Part shown: in pieces, positions 36,912 to 46,366 of the stretch | Layout of the letters: every line of letters starts with the position of its first letter | Position numbering within the stretch: position 1 is the stretch's first letter | Origin: Ignavibacteria bacterium | Lineage (GTDB): Bacteria > Bacteroidota > Ignavibacteria > SZUA-365 | Assembly (NCBI GenBank): GCA_016720835.1 | Contig: JADKJW010000009.1 | Span: 124,001-188,000, forward strand | DNA length: 64,000 nucleotides | Direction of reading: 5' to 3' | The notes under the pieces: model-generated | What the model was told of the DNA's origin: nothing | Database searches by the model: none | Seen by the model: the letters and a program-made list of their open reading frames with translations, nothing else | Program-made: the position numbers and the translations under genes

Positions 36912-38351
36912 CTATTTCCCGGTGTCGATGATCACGTCGCCGAGCGTGTTCGTCGCTCCGCCCGCCTTGCGTATGGCGTTCACCGCGGCGGTCTCGCGTT
37001 CGATGCGCGGGAATCGGTAGAGCAGCGTGCCGTCCTCGCGGAGTTCCGTCGTCCCGTGGATATCGATGAGCACCGACCCGAGGATGCGTTCCACTTCGCG
37101 CGCATCCATCGCGGCCTGGCCGCCTCGATTGACGGCGGCGACGATATCGGACAGCGTCAGAGGGTAGCCGGCAGTATCAAAGATGACGCGCATGATGCGT
37201 CTGCGCTTGTTGCGATCCAGGCGCCGCGCTTCCTGCGTGCGGACGTCGAAAGATCGGATGAGCGGCACGAGGAAAAAGAGGAACGAGAAGAGGAACGGAA
37301 TCCACCCGAGGACGAAGTGGATGGTCGACCACATGCCCGGCGAATCGCCGATGTAGATGCTCGCGCCGGCCTCGGCGCTGGAACTGAAGAGCACTGCGCA
37401 CGACATGATCAGCGTGAAGGCGTTCATACCGGCGATCATCGCGTTCTTCCCGCCCGTGTTGCCGGTCACCTGATAGGGTGCTTCGAATTCGTGCCAGAAC
37501 AGCTCCACCTTTCCACCCTCGAGATTCGCGTCTCCTTTCGCGAGCACCTGCTCGAATTTCCCGATCAGCACGCCTTCCTCCGTGATGTCGGCGTTGCCTT
37601 TGAAACGCGTGAGGTAGTCCGCCATGCGTTCCTCGGATTCGGCGTAGGTCCAGCCGGCGAGCGCGACGATTTCGGTGGTGGTGAGGACGCCGTTGTTGTC
37701 GCGCAGCCAGGACAGCACTTCCTTCTCGTTCGCGAAAGGGTCGAAATCCGGACGCGGTGGTCCGAAAACGAAGTCGTACACCGACTGCACGAGGCGCTTG
37801 CTCTTCTCCGCCTTCGCGGTGTTGCGTCGCGAGACCTGCTGATAGCCGCGGTGCTGGTAGCCGTAGGAGTCGGTCATGCTCACGATGATCATGCCGCGCC
37901 CCGCGGCCGCGAAGAGATCGACGAAGAGATCGCCCACCCAGTCCAGGCTGAAGTCGCTGTCGCTCTTCGACGACGCGGCGAGCGCCAGCGCGATGGCGAC
38001 GATGACGAAAAAGACGAAGTACACGAGCAGCATCACGGTGATCCAGATCTTGAACAGCACCTTGAAGCCGCGCCACAGCACATCGCCGATGTCGGCCAGG
38101 ATTTCCTTCGCGGTCTTCGACCCGCGGCGGCGCAGCGAGGCCCCGAAATCGTAGAGGATCTCCCCCGATTCCGTCACCTGCAGACGGCACACGAAGCGGT
38201 TCATCATCGCCTCGAGTCCCGTGCGCACATCTTCTATTGCCAGTCCGGTGGCCGCCGCCGCATCCGCGACCGTCAGCCTGCCCTTCGCCTTCGAAATCTT
38301 CGGTTGAATCTGCCGAACCGCATCATCGGCGTTCATGAGTTGCATGGCCAT
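36912..38351 (-). CDS. Unrecognised membrane protein with terminal winged-helix-like modules
   Basis: 479 residues from ATG at 38351 (further in-frame ATGs at 38345 and 38336). The N-terminal part (KGRLTVADAAAATGLAIEDV, then RLQVTESGEILYDFG) resembles a winged-helix module; a similar module recurs in the middle (EVLSWLRDNNGVLTTTEIVA) and near the end (YPLTLSDIVAAVNRGGQAAM, DGTLLYRFP). Between them are hydrophobic segments: KIWITVMLLVYFVFFVIVAI, NAFTLIMSCAVLFSS and FVLGWIPFLFSFLFFLVPLI. It is a membrane protein with three repeated small domains on the cytosolic side (inference). Function unknown; I cannot name a family. Confidence 0.8.
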   Translation of the reverse strand: MAMQLMNADDAVRQIQPKISKAKGRLTVADAAAATGLAIEDVRTGLEAMMNRFVCRLQVTESGEILYDFGASLRRRGSKTAKEILADIGDVLWRGFKVLFKIWITVMLLVYFVFFVIVAIALALAASSKSDSDFSLDWVGDLFVDLFAAAGRGMIIVSMTDSYGYQHRGYQQVSRRNTAKAEKSKRLVQSVYDFVFGPPRPDFDPFANEKEVLSWLRDNNGVLTTTEIVALAGWTYAESEERMADYLTRFKGNADITEEGVLIGKFEQVLAKGDANLEGGKVELFWHEFEAPYQVTGNTGGKNAMIAGMNAFTLIMSCAVLFSSSAEAGASIYIGDSPGMWSTIHFVLGWIPFLFSFLFFLVPLIRSFDVRTQEARRLDRNKRRRIMRVIFDTAGYPLTLSDIVAAVNRGGQAAMDAREVERILGSVLIDIHGTTELREDGTLLYRFPRIERETAAVNAIRKAGGATNTLGDVIIDTGK

Positions 38352-38420
38352 ACGCGCTTCAAATGGTGGAAAATCGATGAACTGTGAAAATGGCGGATTT
38401 GCGTGTGCGACGCAAGGCCT

Positions 38421-38485
38421 CGTGCCCATGCTCCCCACCTGCGTCCGCCGATGGCGGACTTCGGCGGACACGCCGCGTGGGCACG
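38421..38485. repeat. Nested palindromic element (REP-like)
   Basis: Outer arms CGTGCCCA (38421-38428) and TGGGCACG (38478-38485), inner arms GTCCGCC (38443-38449) and GGCGGAC (38463-38469). The inner part (GTCCGC.GA.GG.GGACTTC) recurs at 40296-40315. Confidence 0.75.
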
Positions 38486-38505
38486 CAGGGCGGGCACTCA
38501 GTCAA

Positions 38506-40140
38506 TCACTTGCCCTTCAACACCGCCGCGCGCACTTCCATAGCGAACATCTCCTGAAGATAGAACGTCGCGCCCGATTGCAGGATTATTCCATCCCTGT
38601 CGATGAGAATGATATACGGCGCACCCGCGACGTCGAAGACATCCATCACGTCGTGATCCCATGTATTTCTGATTCGCGCGTGCTTCCACTTCATCGGGTG
38701 TCCTCGTTTCCTGTACTCTGCTGCCTGAGAAGCTGTACCTCCAATGCAGAAACTCACGATCTCCAGACCGTCCTTCCGATACTGCGCGTACATGCCTTCA
38801 AGCGAATTGATGTAGTGGTCGAGTTCCGGAGCCCAGAAATGAAGGATCGCCACCTTGCCTCGGAGCGCCGCGTCCGTGATGAACTGTGTACTGTCGTCCA
38901 TGGTACGGAAGGAAAATGACGGACATCGTTTCCCAACTGCATTCTTCGAATCCAGGTTATACATCATTTTGATGGTAAACGCGGCGGGACTGTCTGCATA
39001 ATCGCTCAAAAAACGCGCATAGTACTCCCGAACATGCAGCGAATCCCTGTCTTCCATGTAATTCGCGAGCAGTGAGGAAAGGAATTCCACCTTGTCGCTT
39101 GGTGGCTGTGCCGATGAGAGAAACGCATCGGTGAGAGACGTGAACTTCGTGGTCTTGCACTCCTCCGCGCACAGCTGCGCATATGCCCAGATGTCAACAC
39201 ACCACAACGGCGATCCTGCGGGAACCTGCTTCGCGACATGCAGCAACGAAGTGTCGGGCCGACCATAAGTCAGGCGCCAGGCAAGAGCCTTCATGCGAAA
39301 ACATTCCTGCATGAAAGGATCCGTTGCACGGTCGGCGCGCGCGAGATAATCCGTGTACACACGATCGATCTCTGCCGCGAGGGAATCGTTGGTTTTCTTC
39401 GCTCCCGTGCTTCCGCGTGCCGGGCGGCGTTCCTTCGCGGCTTTCTGGAATGCCGATCTCAAATGGTCGTAGTCGCGCAGCGCGTTGTTGACGGCATCGT
39501 CGAATTGCACGACCTCCTCTCCGCCCGAGGTCGGCAACAGCGCGGGATCGAAGACGATGCGCGCCTCGCGCTTCTTCGGAGTCACCACGCAGATATAATC
39601 GCCCTGGCCGTCGTACTCGAATCGCTCCGCCATGGTGCCGTTGACGCTACGCCCTTCCACGAGACCCAGAAGCTGATACCGCACAACGGCGCTGTCGCTT
39701 GTAACCTTGGCGCTCCAGGTTCCATCCCTTCCCTTCTTCATCGGGATGCGTTTCGATGTGAAGTCGAAGCCGTTGAAATTCCCGATGAGGGACAGTTCCT
39801 CGAGCGGTTCAATCCGCTCGATGGTTTTCAGACGCACCGCCACGTTGACAGGACCCGCCTTCCATACACAAACCGGGAACTGCGCCGTTACATGATTTAC
39901 TCCAGAGGCCATCAAACGATACGCCCCGGTTTCCCGCAACGGAACCTCGAAGGTTCCGTCCGGTCCCAGTGCTGTATCCTTGATGGTGAAACCGTGTTTC
40001 TCAACTCGGAGATTCGCCTGTTTCAGCGGCTTGCCGTCGGCTCCGACAACGGTCCCGCGAAGCATGGCATACGGTTGTGCTGGAGCAGGAATTGTGCACA
40101 TCACACAGAGGGCAACGACAAGGATGACGGTGAGTCGCAT
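38506..40140 (-). CDS. Periplasmic thioredoxin-fold (TlpA-like) protein lacking the CXXC motif
   Basis: 544 residues. Signal MRLTVILVVALCVMCTIPAP, a carboxypeptidase-regulatory-type beta domain (about 25-110; LRGTVVGADGKPLKQANLRV), a middle beta and helical region, and a TlpA/AhpC-like domain (about 400-540; VGKRCPSFSFRTMDDSTQFI, then RGKVAILHFWAPELDHYINS, DVFDVAGAPYIILIDRDGII). The usual WCxxC is replaced by WAPELD, so no thiol-disulfide exchange is expected; the cis-Pro (GAPYI) is kept. Such catalytically empty TlpA proteins with a large N-terminal region are common in Bacteroidota and may be structural or chaperone-like. No cytochrome maturation genes are near. Confidence 0.85.
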   Translation of the reverse strand: MRLTVILVVALCVMCTIPAPAQPYAMLRGTVVGADGKPLKQANLRVEKHGFTIKDTALGPDGTFEVPLRETGAYRLMASGVNHVTAQFPVCVWKAGPVNVAVRLKTIERIEPLEELSLIGNFNGFDFTSKRIPMKKGRDGTWSAKVTSDSAVVRYQLLGLVEGRSVNGTMAERFEYDGQGDYICVVTPKKREARIVFDPALLPTSGGEEVVQFDDAVNNALRDYDHLRSAFQKAAKERRPARGSTGAKKTNDSLAAEIDRVYTDYLARADRATDPFMQECFRMKALAWRLTYGRPDTSLLHVAKQVPAGSPLWCVDIWAYAQLCAEECKTTKFTSLTDAFLSSAQPPSDKVEFLSSLLANYMEDRDSLHVREYYARFLSDYADSPAAFTIKMMYNLDSKNAVGKRCPSFSFRTMDDSTQFITDAALRGKVAILHFWAPELDHYINSLEGMYAQYRKDGLEIVSFCIGGTASQAAEYRKRGHPMKWKHARIRNTWDHDVMDVFDVAGAPYIILIDRDGIILQSGATFYLQEMFAMEVRAAVLKGK

Positions 40141-40295
40141 GAGTTTCCTCCACTTCCGGGCGCTGTAATCGGATTGTGATGAGTGTGCTGCAGTATAATA
40201 CGTGATTACGATAGCAATATGCGATTTACAATTTCACGACACCCTCCCCGGCGAGAGAATTCCCCTTCCGAATCTCTGGTCCGCTCCACACGTGT

Positions 40296-40315
40296 GTCCG
40301 CTGACGGTGGACTTC
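40296..40315. repeat. Second copy of the GTCCGC...GGACTTC element core
   Basis: It aligns with 38443-38462 at all but three of twenty positions. A 10-base palindrome CACACGTGTG (40287-40296) adjoins it. It lies just past the end of the disrupted lipoprotein gene. Confidence 0.6.
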
Positions 40316-40338
40316 CACCTCGGAACGGAGTCCGGGCC

Positions 40339-40850
40339 TTATGGTATCCGCAGATTCGACGTCTCGATCAGCACGCCGCCGTCGTACGGATGCTGCTGGG
40401 GATTGATGTCGAGGAATTCCGGGTAGCCGTACTTCGCGTTGTAGCGAATGACGAGGGAATCTTTCCCGGGATTCCTGGCGATGGAGAACAGCGAATCGAT
40501 GGTGAGATACGCGGAAGCGCTCGGCGCCTGCACGATGCTGCTGTCGGAAAGCCTGAACACCTGCGCAATGGTGTCGGCCCTGACCGTGATGCGCATGAGT
40601 TCCCCGCCGTTCACGCAACGGCACATGTGCACCTGATCGATGGTGTAGTCGTGCAGCTTGTGCGATTGCCACTTCGTGTACGGATCCGATGCGGAAGGCT
40701 GTGTGCTCTTCTCCGAACAGCCGATGCAGATGACTATCAGTGAAAGCACAACATGCGGCTCACCATCACCCCACCCAGCCGCCGAACCGCGGGGCGCCGG
40801 GGGCCGGGGCGCCCTCCAACGAAAGAGGACAGTAGCCGAAACTGCTTCAT
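40339..40850 (-). pseudogene. DUF6174-type lipoprotein gene disrupted in its signal peptide
   Basis: From about 40749 to the stop at 40339 one frame encodes a lipoprotein end of signal (VLSLIVICIGC) and a DUF6174-like domain (YTKWQSHKLHDYTIDQVHMC, TIDSLFSIARN, YGYPEFLDINPQQHPYDGGV). A good start (AAGGAG, then ATG at 40850, MKQFRLLSSF) lies upstream but in a different frame. Between them are 68 bases (40750-40817) that look inserted. Removing them joins MKQFRLLSSF to VLSLIVICIGCSEKS, an ideal lipoprotein signal. As it stands the ATG runs to a stop at 40737. A GTG at the VLSL segment could restart translation but would lack the positive N-terminus. Confidence 0.7.
40750..40817. repeat. 68-base GC-rich insertion with direct-repeat flanks in a lipoprotein gene
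   Basis: The segment is bounded by a 3-base repeat (AAC on the plus strand at 40750-40752 and 40818-40820) and carries two GGCGCC palindromes in a G/C-run background. No other copy was noticed in the window. The small size suggests a MITE-like or REP-like insertion. Confidence 0.55.
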
Positions 40851-40926
40851 GGCAGGACTCTCCTTGAGATTTGCGGGCGAGAGATGTGGGAACGAGGAGC
40901 GAGCAGGTGTCATCAACGAACACACG

Positions 40927-42036
40927 TTACTTCGTGAGATGCAATTGCAGCAGCGCGCTCGCGGCTTCGTCGCAGGCCGCGGTGGCGGCGGGACCACCCT
41001 GATTCGCGCAGACGAGCACCGCGACGTTGCGCTGCGGCGCGAGCCAGGCAACGGCGTAGTTCATGGTGTTGCTGCCGGCATGCGTCAATGCCGTGCCGCC
41101 CGCCCAGTCGCGCTGCATCACGAGCCAGCCGCAGGCGTACTCGCCCCCGGATGGCGCGGCATGCAGGATCTTGTACGACGCCGCTTTCAGGAGGGCAGGC
41201 TCCCCTCTCGCGCCGCGCAATTGATCGGAAATGAAGGCCGCCCAGTCCGTAAGCGTACAGTGCACCCGTCCGGCCGGTCCCATCACCTCGGCATTGTCCA
41301 TCATCGGACCGTTCACGCCGACCGGCTTGCCGTCCGCGCCGTGCCCCCAGGGCTGGTCCACCTTGCCGGGTGTGCCAGTCCCACCGAAACCCGCGCGCTT
41401 CATTCCAAGCGGCGTGAACACGTATGCGGCGATCAGTTTTTCCCACGTGGATTTCTTGATTTTTTCCGCCATCGCGCCTGCGAGCACGTAGCCCCAGTTC
41501 GAGTACAGAAACGCGGTGCCGGGAGTTGATGCGAGCTTGACAGTGGAGACGGCTTTCAGCGCCGCGATGCGTTGCTCGCGCACATCCCCCTTCGCGCCCA
41601 GAGCGGTCCAGTTCATGTTGGGCGGGAGTCCGGCGCGATGCGTGAGAAGTTGCAGCACGGTTACTTTCCTGAAGTTCTCCGGCAGCGTCGGGGCGATGTC
41701 CGGAAAGACGCTCTCCACGCTGCTCTGCCAGCTCATGGCGCCTTCCTCCACCAGCGCCGCGATCAGCGTCGCCGTCATCGCCTTGGTGTCGGAGCCGAGA
41801 TGCCACTGGTCGCGCATGGTTGCGGGGATCGTGCCGCCCTGCTTCCGCACTCCGCGCGCGCCGATCGTGACCGTATCCCCGCTGATGATCGCGCCACCCA
41901 ACGCGGGGATGTGGTGTTTCAGGCGGATGACTTCCAGCACGGAATCGACCCGGGGGTCGCTGCCTGCGGTGGACTGCCCGGATGCAACTCTCGTGACAAA
42001 GAACAGGCAGACGATGCCGAATATGAATTTGATCAT
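40927..42036 (-). CDS. Secreted serine beta-lactamase-family hydrolase (class C/PBP-like)
   Basis: 369 residues. Signal MIKFIFGIVCLFFVTRVASG, then SxxK as SDTK (about residue 83; HLGSDTKAMTATLIAALVEE), YxN as YSN (FLYSNWGYVLAGAMAEK) and a C-terminal HAG motif (ALTHAGSNTMNY). These are the hallmarks of the beta-lactamase/transpeptidase-like fold (AmpC, DD-peptidase, EstB relatives). True substrate unknown: esterase, D-amino-peptidase or lactamase are all possible. Its stop lies 76 bases before the disrupted lipoprotein start on the same strand. Confidence 0.9.
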   Translation of the reverse strand: MIKFIFGIVCLFFVTRVASGQSTAGSDPRVDSVLEVIRLKHHIPALGGAIISGDTVTIGARGVRKQGGTIPATMRDQWHLGSDTKAMTATLIAALVEEGAMSWQSSVESVFPDIAPTLPENFRKVTVLQLLTHRAGLPPNMNWTALGAKGDVREQRIAALKAVSTVKLASTPGTAFLYSNWGYVLAGAMAEKIKKSTWEKLIAAYVFTPLGMKRAGFGGTGTPGKVDQPWGHGADGKPVGVNGPMMDNAEVMGPAGRVHCTLTDWAAFISDQLRGARGEPALLKAASYKILHAAPSGGEYACGWLVMQRDWAGGTALTHAGSNTMNYAVAWLAPQRNVAVLVCANQGGPAATAACDEAASALLQLHLTK

Positions 42037-42491
42037 GGAAATACTGGAGTGTGATGTGAATTTTCGCCTGATCCGGAGAGCGATCGTGCGATGGCTGGTA
42101 TGTGGAAAATCCGTGAAACGGCAGAATAACGAATCCCGGCAAGAATCGAAATCCCACCGCCTCCCCCTGTCTCACTTCGATCCCGCATCAGCCGAGGGAA
42201 CATGCGCCAGTGTCTCGTGCGAGCGGGGAGTGTCCGTCGATTGGATATGGCCTTTCACTCTCTTTCCCTGTAAATTTCCGCCGTACCCCGATGCCACGAA
42301 TCCAACACACCGCTGGACGATCGGGAAAAAGCGGATCGATATCGGTGTCGGAAGTTTTTCGGCTGACGAATACTACGCGGGGCTCTGGTTCACGGATATG
42401 GAACGAGAGCGGGCATCCAAAGCTGTCTCGTCAAAGCGGTGACGATCCGATACCTGAGAATGACGGTGCACACAAGCCGAGCGGAGGATGC
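42037..42491. other. 455-base divergent intergenic region
   Basis: It separates the hydrolase gene (minus) from the first YCF48 gene (plus). A GGAGG site at 42483-42487 serves the YCF48 start. I see no tandem tract, hairpin or coding remnant in the rest. Confidence 0.6.
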
Positions 42492-43748
42492 ATGAAACAC
42501 CTGCTTTCGCATTTCATCCTGCTGTCGATCGCACTCCTTGCACTGACAGCGAGCGCTTCCGGACAGGGCGGCTGGTTCTGGCAGAATCCCCTGCCGCAAG
42601 GAAACATGCTCTGGTCCGTATCCTTCGCAAACGCGATGCGCGGAACCGCGGTCGGCGACAGCGGAACGATACTCCATACGACGGATGCCGGAACGCACTG
42701 GACCAAGCAGAAGTCCGGGACGAAGTACACGTTATGCGGTGTCAGCCTCCCTCCTCAAGGCAAGGGCGACGTCGGCTTCGCCGTCGGACAGGAAGGCACG
42801 ATACTGCGCACCATCGATGGAGGCGCCACCTGGAACAAACAGTTCGGCGTTCAGCACATTGTTTTCTTTGCGGTGTGCTTCACCGACACCAGCACAGGCA
42901 CCGTGGTTGGATTGAACGGGAGAATATACCGCACCACGGATGGTGGCAACACCTGGTCCGAGCAGGCGAGCGGCGGATACAACACGCTCCGTTCCGTCTG
43001 TTTCACCGACGCCAACACCGGTACGGCGGTTGGAGAGCTGGGCGCCATACGTCGCACCAGCAATGGCGGGGCGAGTTGGACAAAGCAGACGTCTGGCACG
43101 GAGGTGCAACTTCAGGGAGTCTCCTTCTCCGATGCGACCCACGGGACGGCGGTCGGCGAGGCGGGGACGATTCTTCGAACCACCGATGGCGGATTGAATT
43201 GGAGGAGTCAATCTTCCGGAACAACTGCGTGGCTCACAGCAGTCCATTTCACGGATGCGAATTCCGCAACGATTGTGGGAGGGAACGGAATGATCCTTCA
43301 CACGACGGATGGCGGAGAGCATTGGACGGTCCAGGTCTCGCCCACGACGAATACCCTTCGAGGTGTCTGCTTCACCGATGCACATACCGGAACCGCGGTC
43401 GGAGATGACGGCACCATCCTCCGCACCACCACCGGTGGCGTGACCTGGGTCGAGGATGTGCGCGCGCTACCGACACAAATCCATCTCAAACAGAATTACC
43501 CCAACCCGTTCATCTCGGTCACGTCAATCCCCTTCACACTCAGCGAGCCCTATTTCGTCTCGCTCAAGATCTACGATCTTCTCGGGAAGGAAGTCGCCGT
43601 GCTTGTGCGCGAATACCGGTGCGCCGGGTCGCATTCCGAGACGTGGGATGCATCGGGACTGCCGCCGGGCGTGTATGTCTCCATCCTTCGGACAAGCAGG
43701 CGCACCGAAAGCAGAACCATGGTACGCACGTCCTCTCCGGACCGGTGA
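42492..43748 (+). CDS. Secreted YCF48-type beta-propeller protein with T9SS sorting tail (copy 1)
   Basis: 418 residues. Signal MKHLLSHFILLSIALLALTA, then WFWQNPLPQGN and about seven blades of the YCF48/BNR type, each with the phrase FTDANTGTAVGE..G.ILRTTDGG..W. The end is a T9SS type A domain (QNYPNPFISVTSIPF, KIYDLLGKEVAVL, PPGVYV). YCF48-like propellers assist photosystem II assembly in phototrophs; here, secreted by T9SS, they are likely surface binding modules. First of three tandem paralogues. Confidence 0.9.
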   Translation: MKHLLSHFILLSIALLALTASASGQGGWFWQNPLPQGNMLWSVSFANAMRGTAVGDSGTILHTTDAGTHWTKQKSGTKYTLCGVSLPPQGKGDVGFAVGQEGTILRTIDGGATWNKQFGVQHIVFFAVCFTDTSTGTVVGLNGRIYRTTDGGNTWSEQASGGYNTLRSVCFTDANTGTAVGELGAIRRTSNGGASWTKQTSGTEVQLQGVSFSDATHGTAVGEAGTILRTTDGGLNWRSQSSGTTAWLTAVHFTDANSATIVGGNGMILHTTDGGEHWTVQVSPTTNTLRGVCFTDAHTGTAVGDDGTILRTTTGGVTWVEDVRALPTQIHLKQNYPNPFISVTSIPFTLSEPYFVSLKIYDLLGKEVAVLVREYRCAGSHSETWDASGLPPGVYVSILRTSRRTESRTMVRTSSPDR

Positions 43749-43948
43749 TTCGGCGTTCCGGGTACGATTATCCTGTTCACGCACCCCACGGGAGAAGCGC
43801 AGGGCACGCCTTTCGCGCCTGTCGTGTAACTCGCGGTGCGTTGATGCGTCATGGTGATGTCACGGCTCCGCGCGGACCGGATCCACAACGGGAACGCCCT
43901 CCATTGACACATCAACACATTGTTCGCAAGCGCCTGCACGGAGGATTC

Positions 43949-46063
43949 ATGAAACACCCGCTCTCCTCGTTCCTCATTCTGCCATGTGCGGTCCTCGCAT
44001 TGACGGGAATGTCCCTCGCACAGGGCGGGTGGTTCTGGCAGAATCCGCTCCCGCAAGGGCAATCGCTCCATGCAGTCGCCTATACGGATGCCAACACCGG
44101 AACCGCCGTCGGATGGAACGGAACCATTCTCAGAACAACGGACGGCGGGGCGACCTGGGCGATCCAGGCGAGCCCGGCCCGGATACAGTTCATCGGCGTC
44201 GCCTTCACGGATGCGAACACCGGCACCGTCGTGGGCGAACGCGGCGCCATTCTTCACACGACCGACGGCGGGGTGCACTGGACAACCCGGACGAGCGGTA
44301 CGACCCGCTGGCTGCAGGAAATCACCTTCTCGGATTCCAATACGGGAACGGCGATAGGCGACAGCGGCACGATACTGCGCACCACGAATGGCGGGGCGAG
44401 CTGGACGGCACAGGCAAGCGGAACGGTGGACCAGATCACCGGCGTCAGCCTCACCGATGCGGATACGGGGATCGCGGTGACGCTCAATGGAATGATCCTG
44501 CGCACGACGAATGGCGGGACGAACTGGTCGTCGGCTCCGAGCGGAGCGCCGTACGCAGTGCAGAGCATTGCGTTCACTGACGCACTGAACGGTACCGCGG
44601 TGGGCGACAAGGGGAGCATTCTGCGAAGCACCGACGGCGGGACGCATTGGAGCATGCAGTCCAGCGGCACGCAGAGCAATCTCAGACGCGTGACCTTCGT
44701 CGATGCACACAACGGAACGATCGTCGGGGCTTCGGGGACGATTCTGCACAGCACGGATGGCGGCGCCACCTGGAGCCTGCAGGCGAGCATGACGACAGAC
44801 TTCCTTCTCGGCGTATCGTTCAGCGATGCTGGCACCGGTACGGCGGTGGGACTCGACGGCGCAATCCTCCGCACCACTGATGGAGGCGCAACCTGGTCGA
44901 GACAATCGCGCGGCACCATGAAAAACCTGATCCGCGTGCACTTCAGCGATGTGAATACCGGTACAATCGTCGGGAGAAACGGAACCATTCTTCGCACCAC
45001 GGACGGCGGGGCGACGTGGACCACGCAGACGAGCGGCACAACGAAGGACCTCACCGGCGTCTGCTTTACCGATGCCGACAACGGGACTGCGGTCGGCCTG
45101 AGCGGCACGATCCTCCGCACGAGCGATGGCGGAACGCATTGGGCTCCCCAGACGCTCGGCATCCCATCCTGGACATACCCCTCCGATGTTTTCTTCAGCG
45201 ACGCGCGCACCGGAACCATCGTCGGGAGCGATGGCATGATACTCCGCAGCACGGACGGCGGGGCCACATGGTCCGTGCAGACAAGCGGCACCGTGTACTC
45301 GCTCGCGGCAGTGCACTTCGCCGATGCGAATACCGGCACCGTGGTCGGGGAAGGCGGCGTCATTCTCCGTACCACGAACGGCGGCACACACTGGACAATC
45401 CAGAACAGCGGCACACTGCGAAATCTCGTGGATGTGTTCTTCGTCGACATCAACACGGGCACCGCTGTCGGCGAGAACGGAAGCATCCTCCGCACCGTTG
45501 ATGGCGGTGCGACGTGGACGATGCAGTCCAGCGGCACCACCATGGCACTCTCCGGCGTCTGCTTCACCGATGCCCTGAACGGCGCCGCGGTCGGTTGGCT
45601 GGGCACCATACTCCGGACCACTGACGGCGGCTCGAACTGGATGAATCAGACCGGCATCACGGACAATATTCTCAACGCGGTATACTTCACCGACGCCAAC
45701 CACGGAACCGCGGTCGGGCTGTCCGGAACCATCCTCCGGACCACCACCGGCGGCACGACCTGGGTCGAGGAGGAGCGGGCGCAGCCGACAACGCTGCAAC
45801 TCGCACAGAATTATCCCAACCCGTTCACCACCAGCACCTCAATCCCCTTCACTCTCGGAAAGCCGGATTTCGTCTCTCTCAAGATTTACGATCTGCTCGG
45901 GAAGGAAGTTGCCGTGCTTCTGAATGAAAGCAAGACGGCCGGATCGCACACGGCAACATGGAATGCGACCGGGATGCCGAGGGGAGTGTATTTCGCAGTC
46001 CTGCGAACAGGTGCGGTGACGGAATGCAGAACGATGGTGATCGCGAGGGAATCCGGACGGTAA
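43949..46063 (+). CDS. Secreted YCF48-type beta-propeller protein with T9SS sorting tail (copy 2)
   Basis: 704 residues, the longest of the three paralogues, with about thirteen propeller-type repeats (two seven-bladed units would fit). Signal MKHPLSSFLILPCAVLALTG, mature start QGGWFWQNPLPQGQ, repeats such as FTDANTGTVVGERGAILHTT, and T9SS tail QNYPNPFTTSTSIPFTLGKP ending TECRTMVIARES. GGAGG lies before the start (43940-43944). The last 100 residues are almost the same as in copy 1, pointing to recent duplication or gene conversion of the sorting domain. Confidence 0.9.
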   Translation: MKHPLSSFLILPCAVLALTGMSLAQGGWFWQNPLPQGQSLHAVAYTDANTGTAVGWNGTILRTTDGGATWAIQASPARIQFIGVAFTDANTGTVVGERGAILHTTDGGVHWTTRTSGTTRWLQEITFSDSNTGTAIGDSGTILRTTNGGASWTAQASGTVDQITGVSLTDADTGIAVTLNGMILRTTNGGTNWSSAPSGAPYAVQSIAFTDALNGTAVGDKGSILRSTDGGTHWSMQSSGTQSNLRRVTFVDAHNGTIVGASGTILHSTDGGATWSLQASMTTDFLLGVSFSDAGTGTAVGLDGAILRTTDGGATWSRQSRGTMKNLIRVHFSDVNTGTIVGRNGTILRTTDGGATWTTQTSGTTKDLTGVCFTDADNGTAVGLSGTILRTSDGGTHWAPQTLGIPSWTYPSDVFFSDARTGTIVGSDGMILRSTDGGATWSVQTSGTVYSLAAVHFADANTGTVVGEGGVILRTTNGGTHWTIQNSGTLRNLVDVFFVDINTGTAVGENGSILRTVDGGATWTMQSSGTTMALSGVCFTDALNGAAVGWLGTILRTTDGGSNWMNQTGITDNILNAVYFTDANHGTAVGLSGTILRTTTGGTTWVEEERAQPTTLQLAQNYPNPFTTSTSIPFTLGKPDFVSLKIYDLLGKEVAVLLNESKTAGSHTATWNATGMPRGVYFAVLRTGAVTECRTMVIARESGR

Positions 46064-46366
46064 TTCAGGCCTGCGATCGTCCACGGACCGCGAGGGCGAC
46101 TTCGGGAAAAACTGAAGAGGATCGCGAAGCATCCGAAAGAAACGAATACTGCGAACACGCCATCATTCGGACTTGTTCGGTCCATTCGTGTGCTTCGTGA
46201 TCGTCTTTTATTCAAATCCGAACGGCATTGATTTAAGCAATTTCCATCCGATTTCAGTACTTTGACAGGAAACGAGTCGCTCACTGATCGAAGACTTCGG
46301 GATCGACAGATCGCTGTCTCAGAAATCGAGTGTGCGAATCCGTACCCCCTGCTCCCCGGAGGAAGT
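46064..46366. other. 303-base spacer, AT-richer than surroundings
   Basis: It follows the second YCF48 gene. The middle (about 46195-46265) is noticeably AT-rich and contains TACTTTG at 46258-46264, a possible -7 box, without a well-spaced -33 box. GGAGG (46359-46363) precedes the third YCF48 start. No coding signal was seen. Confidence 0.6.

Noticed and set aside
46258..46264. Promoter -7 box TACTTTG before the third YCF48 gene
   Set aside because: No TTTG box lies at the required 19-21-base distance.
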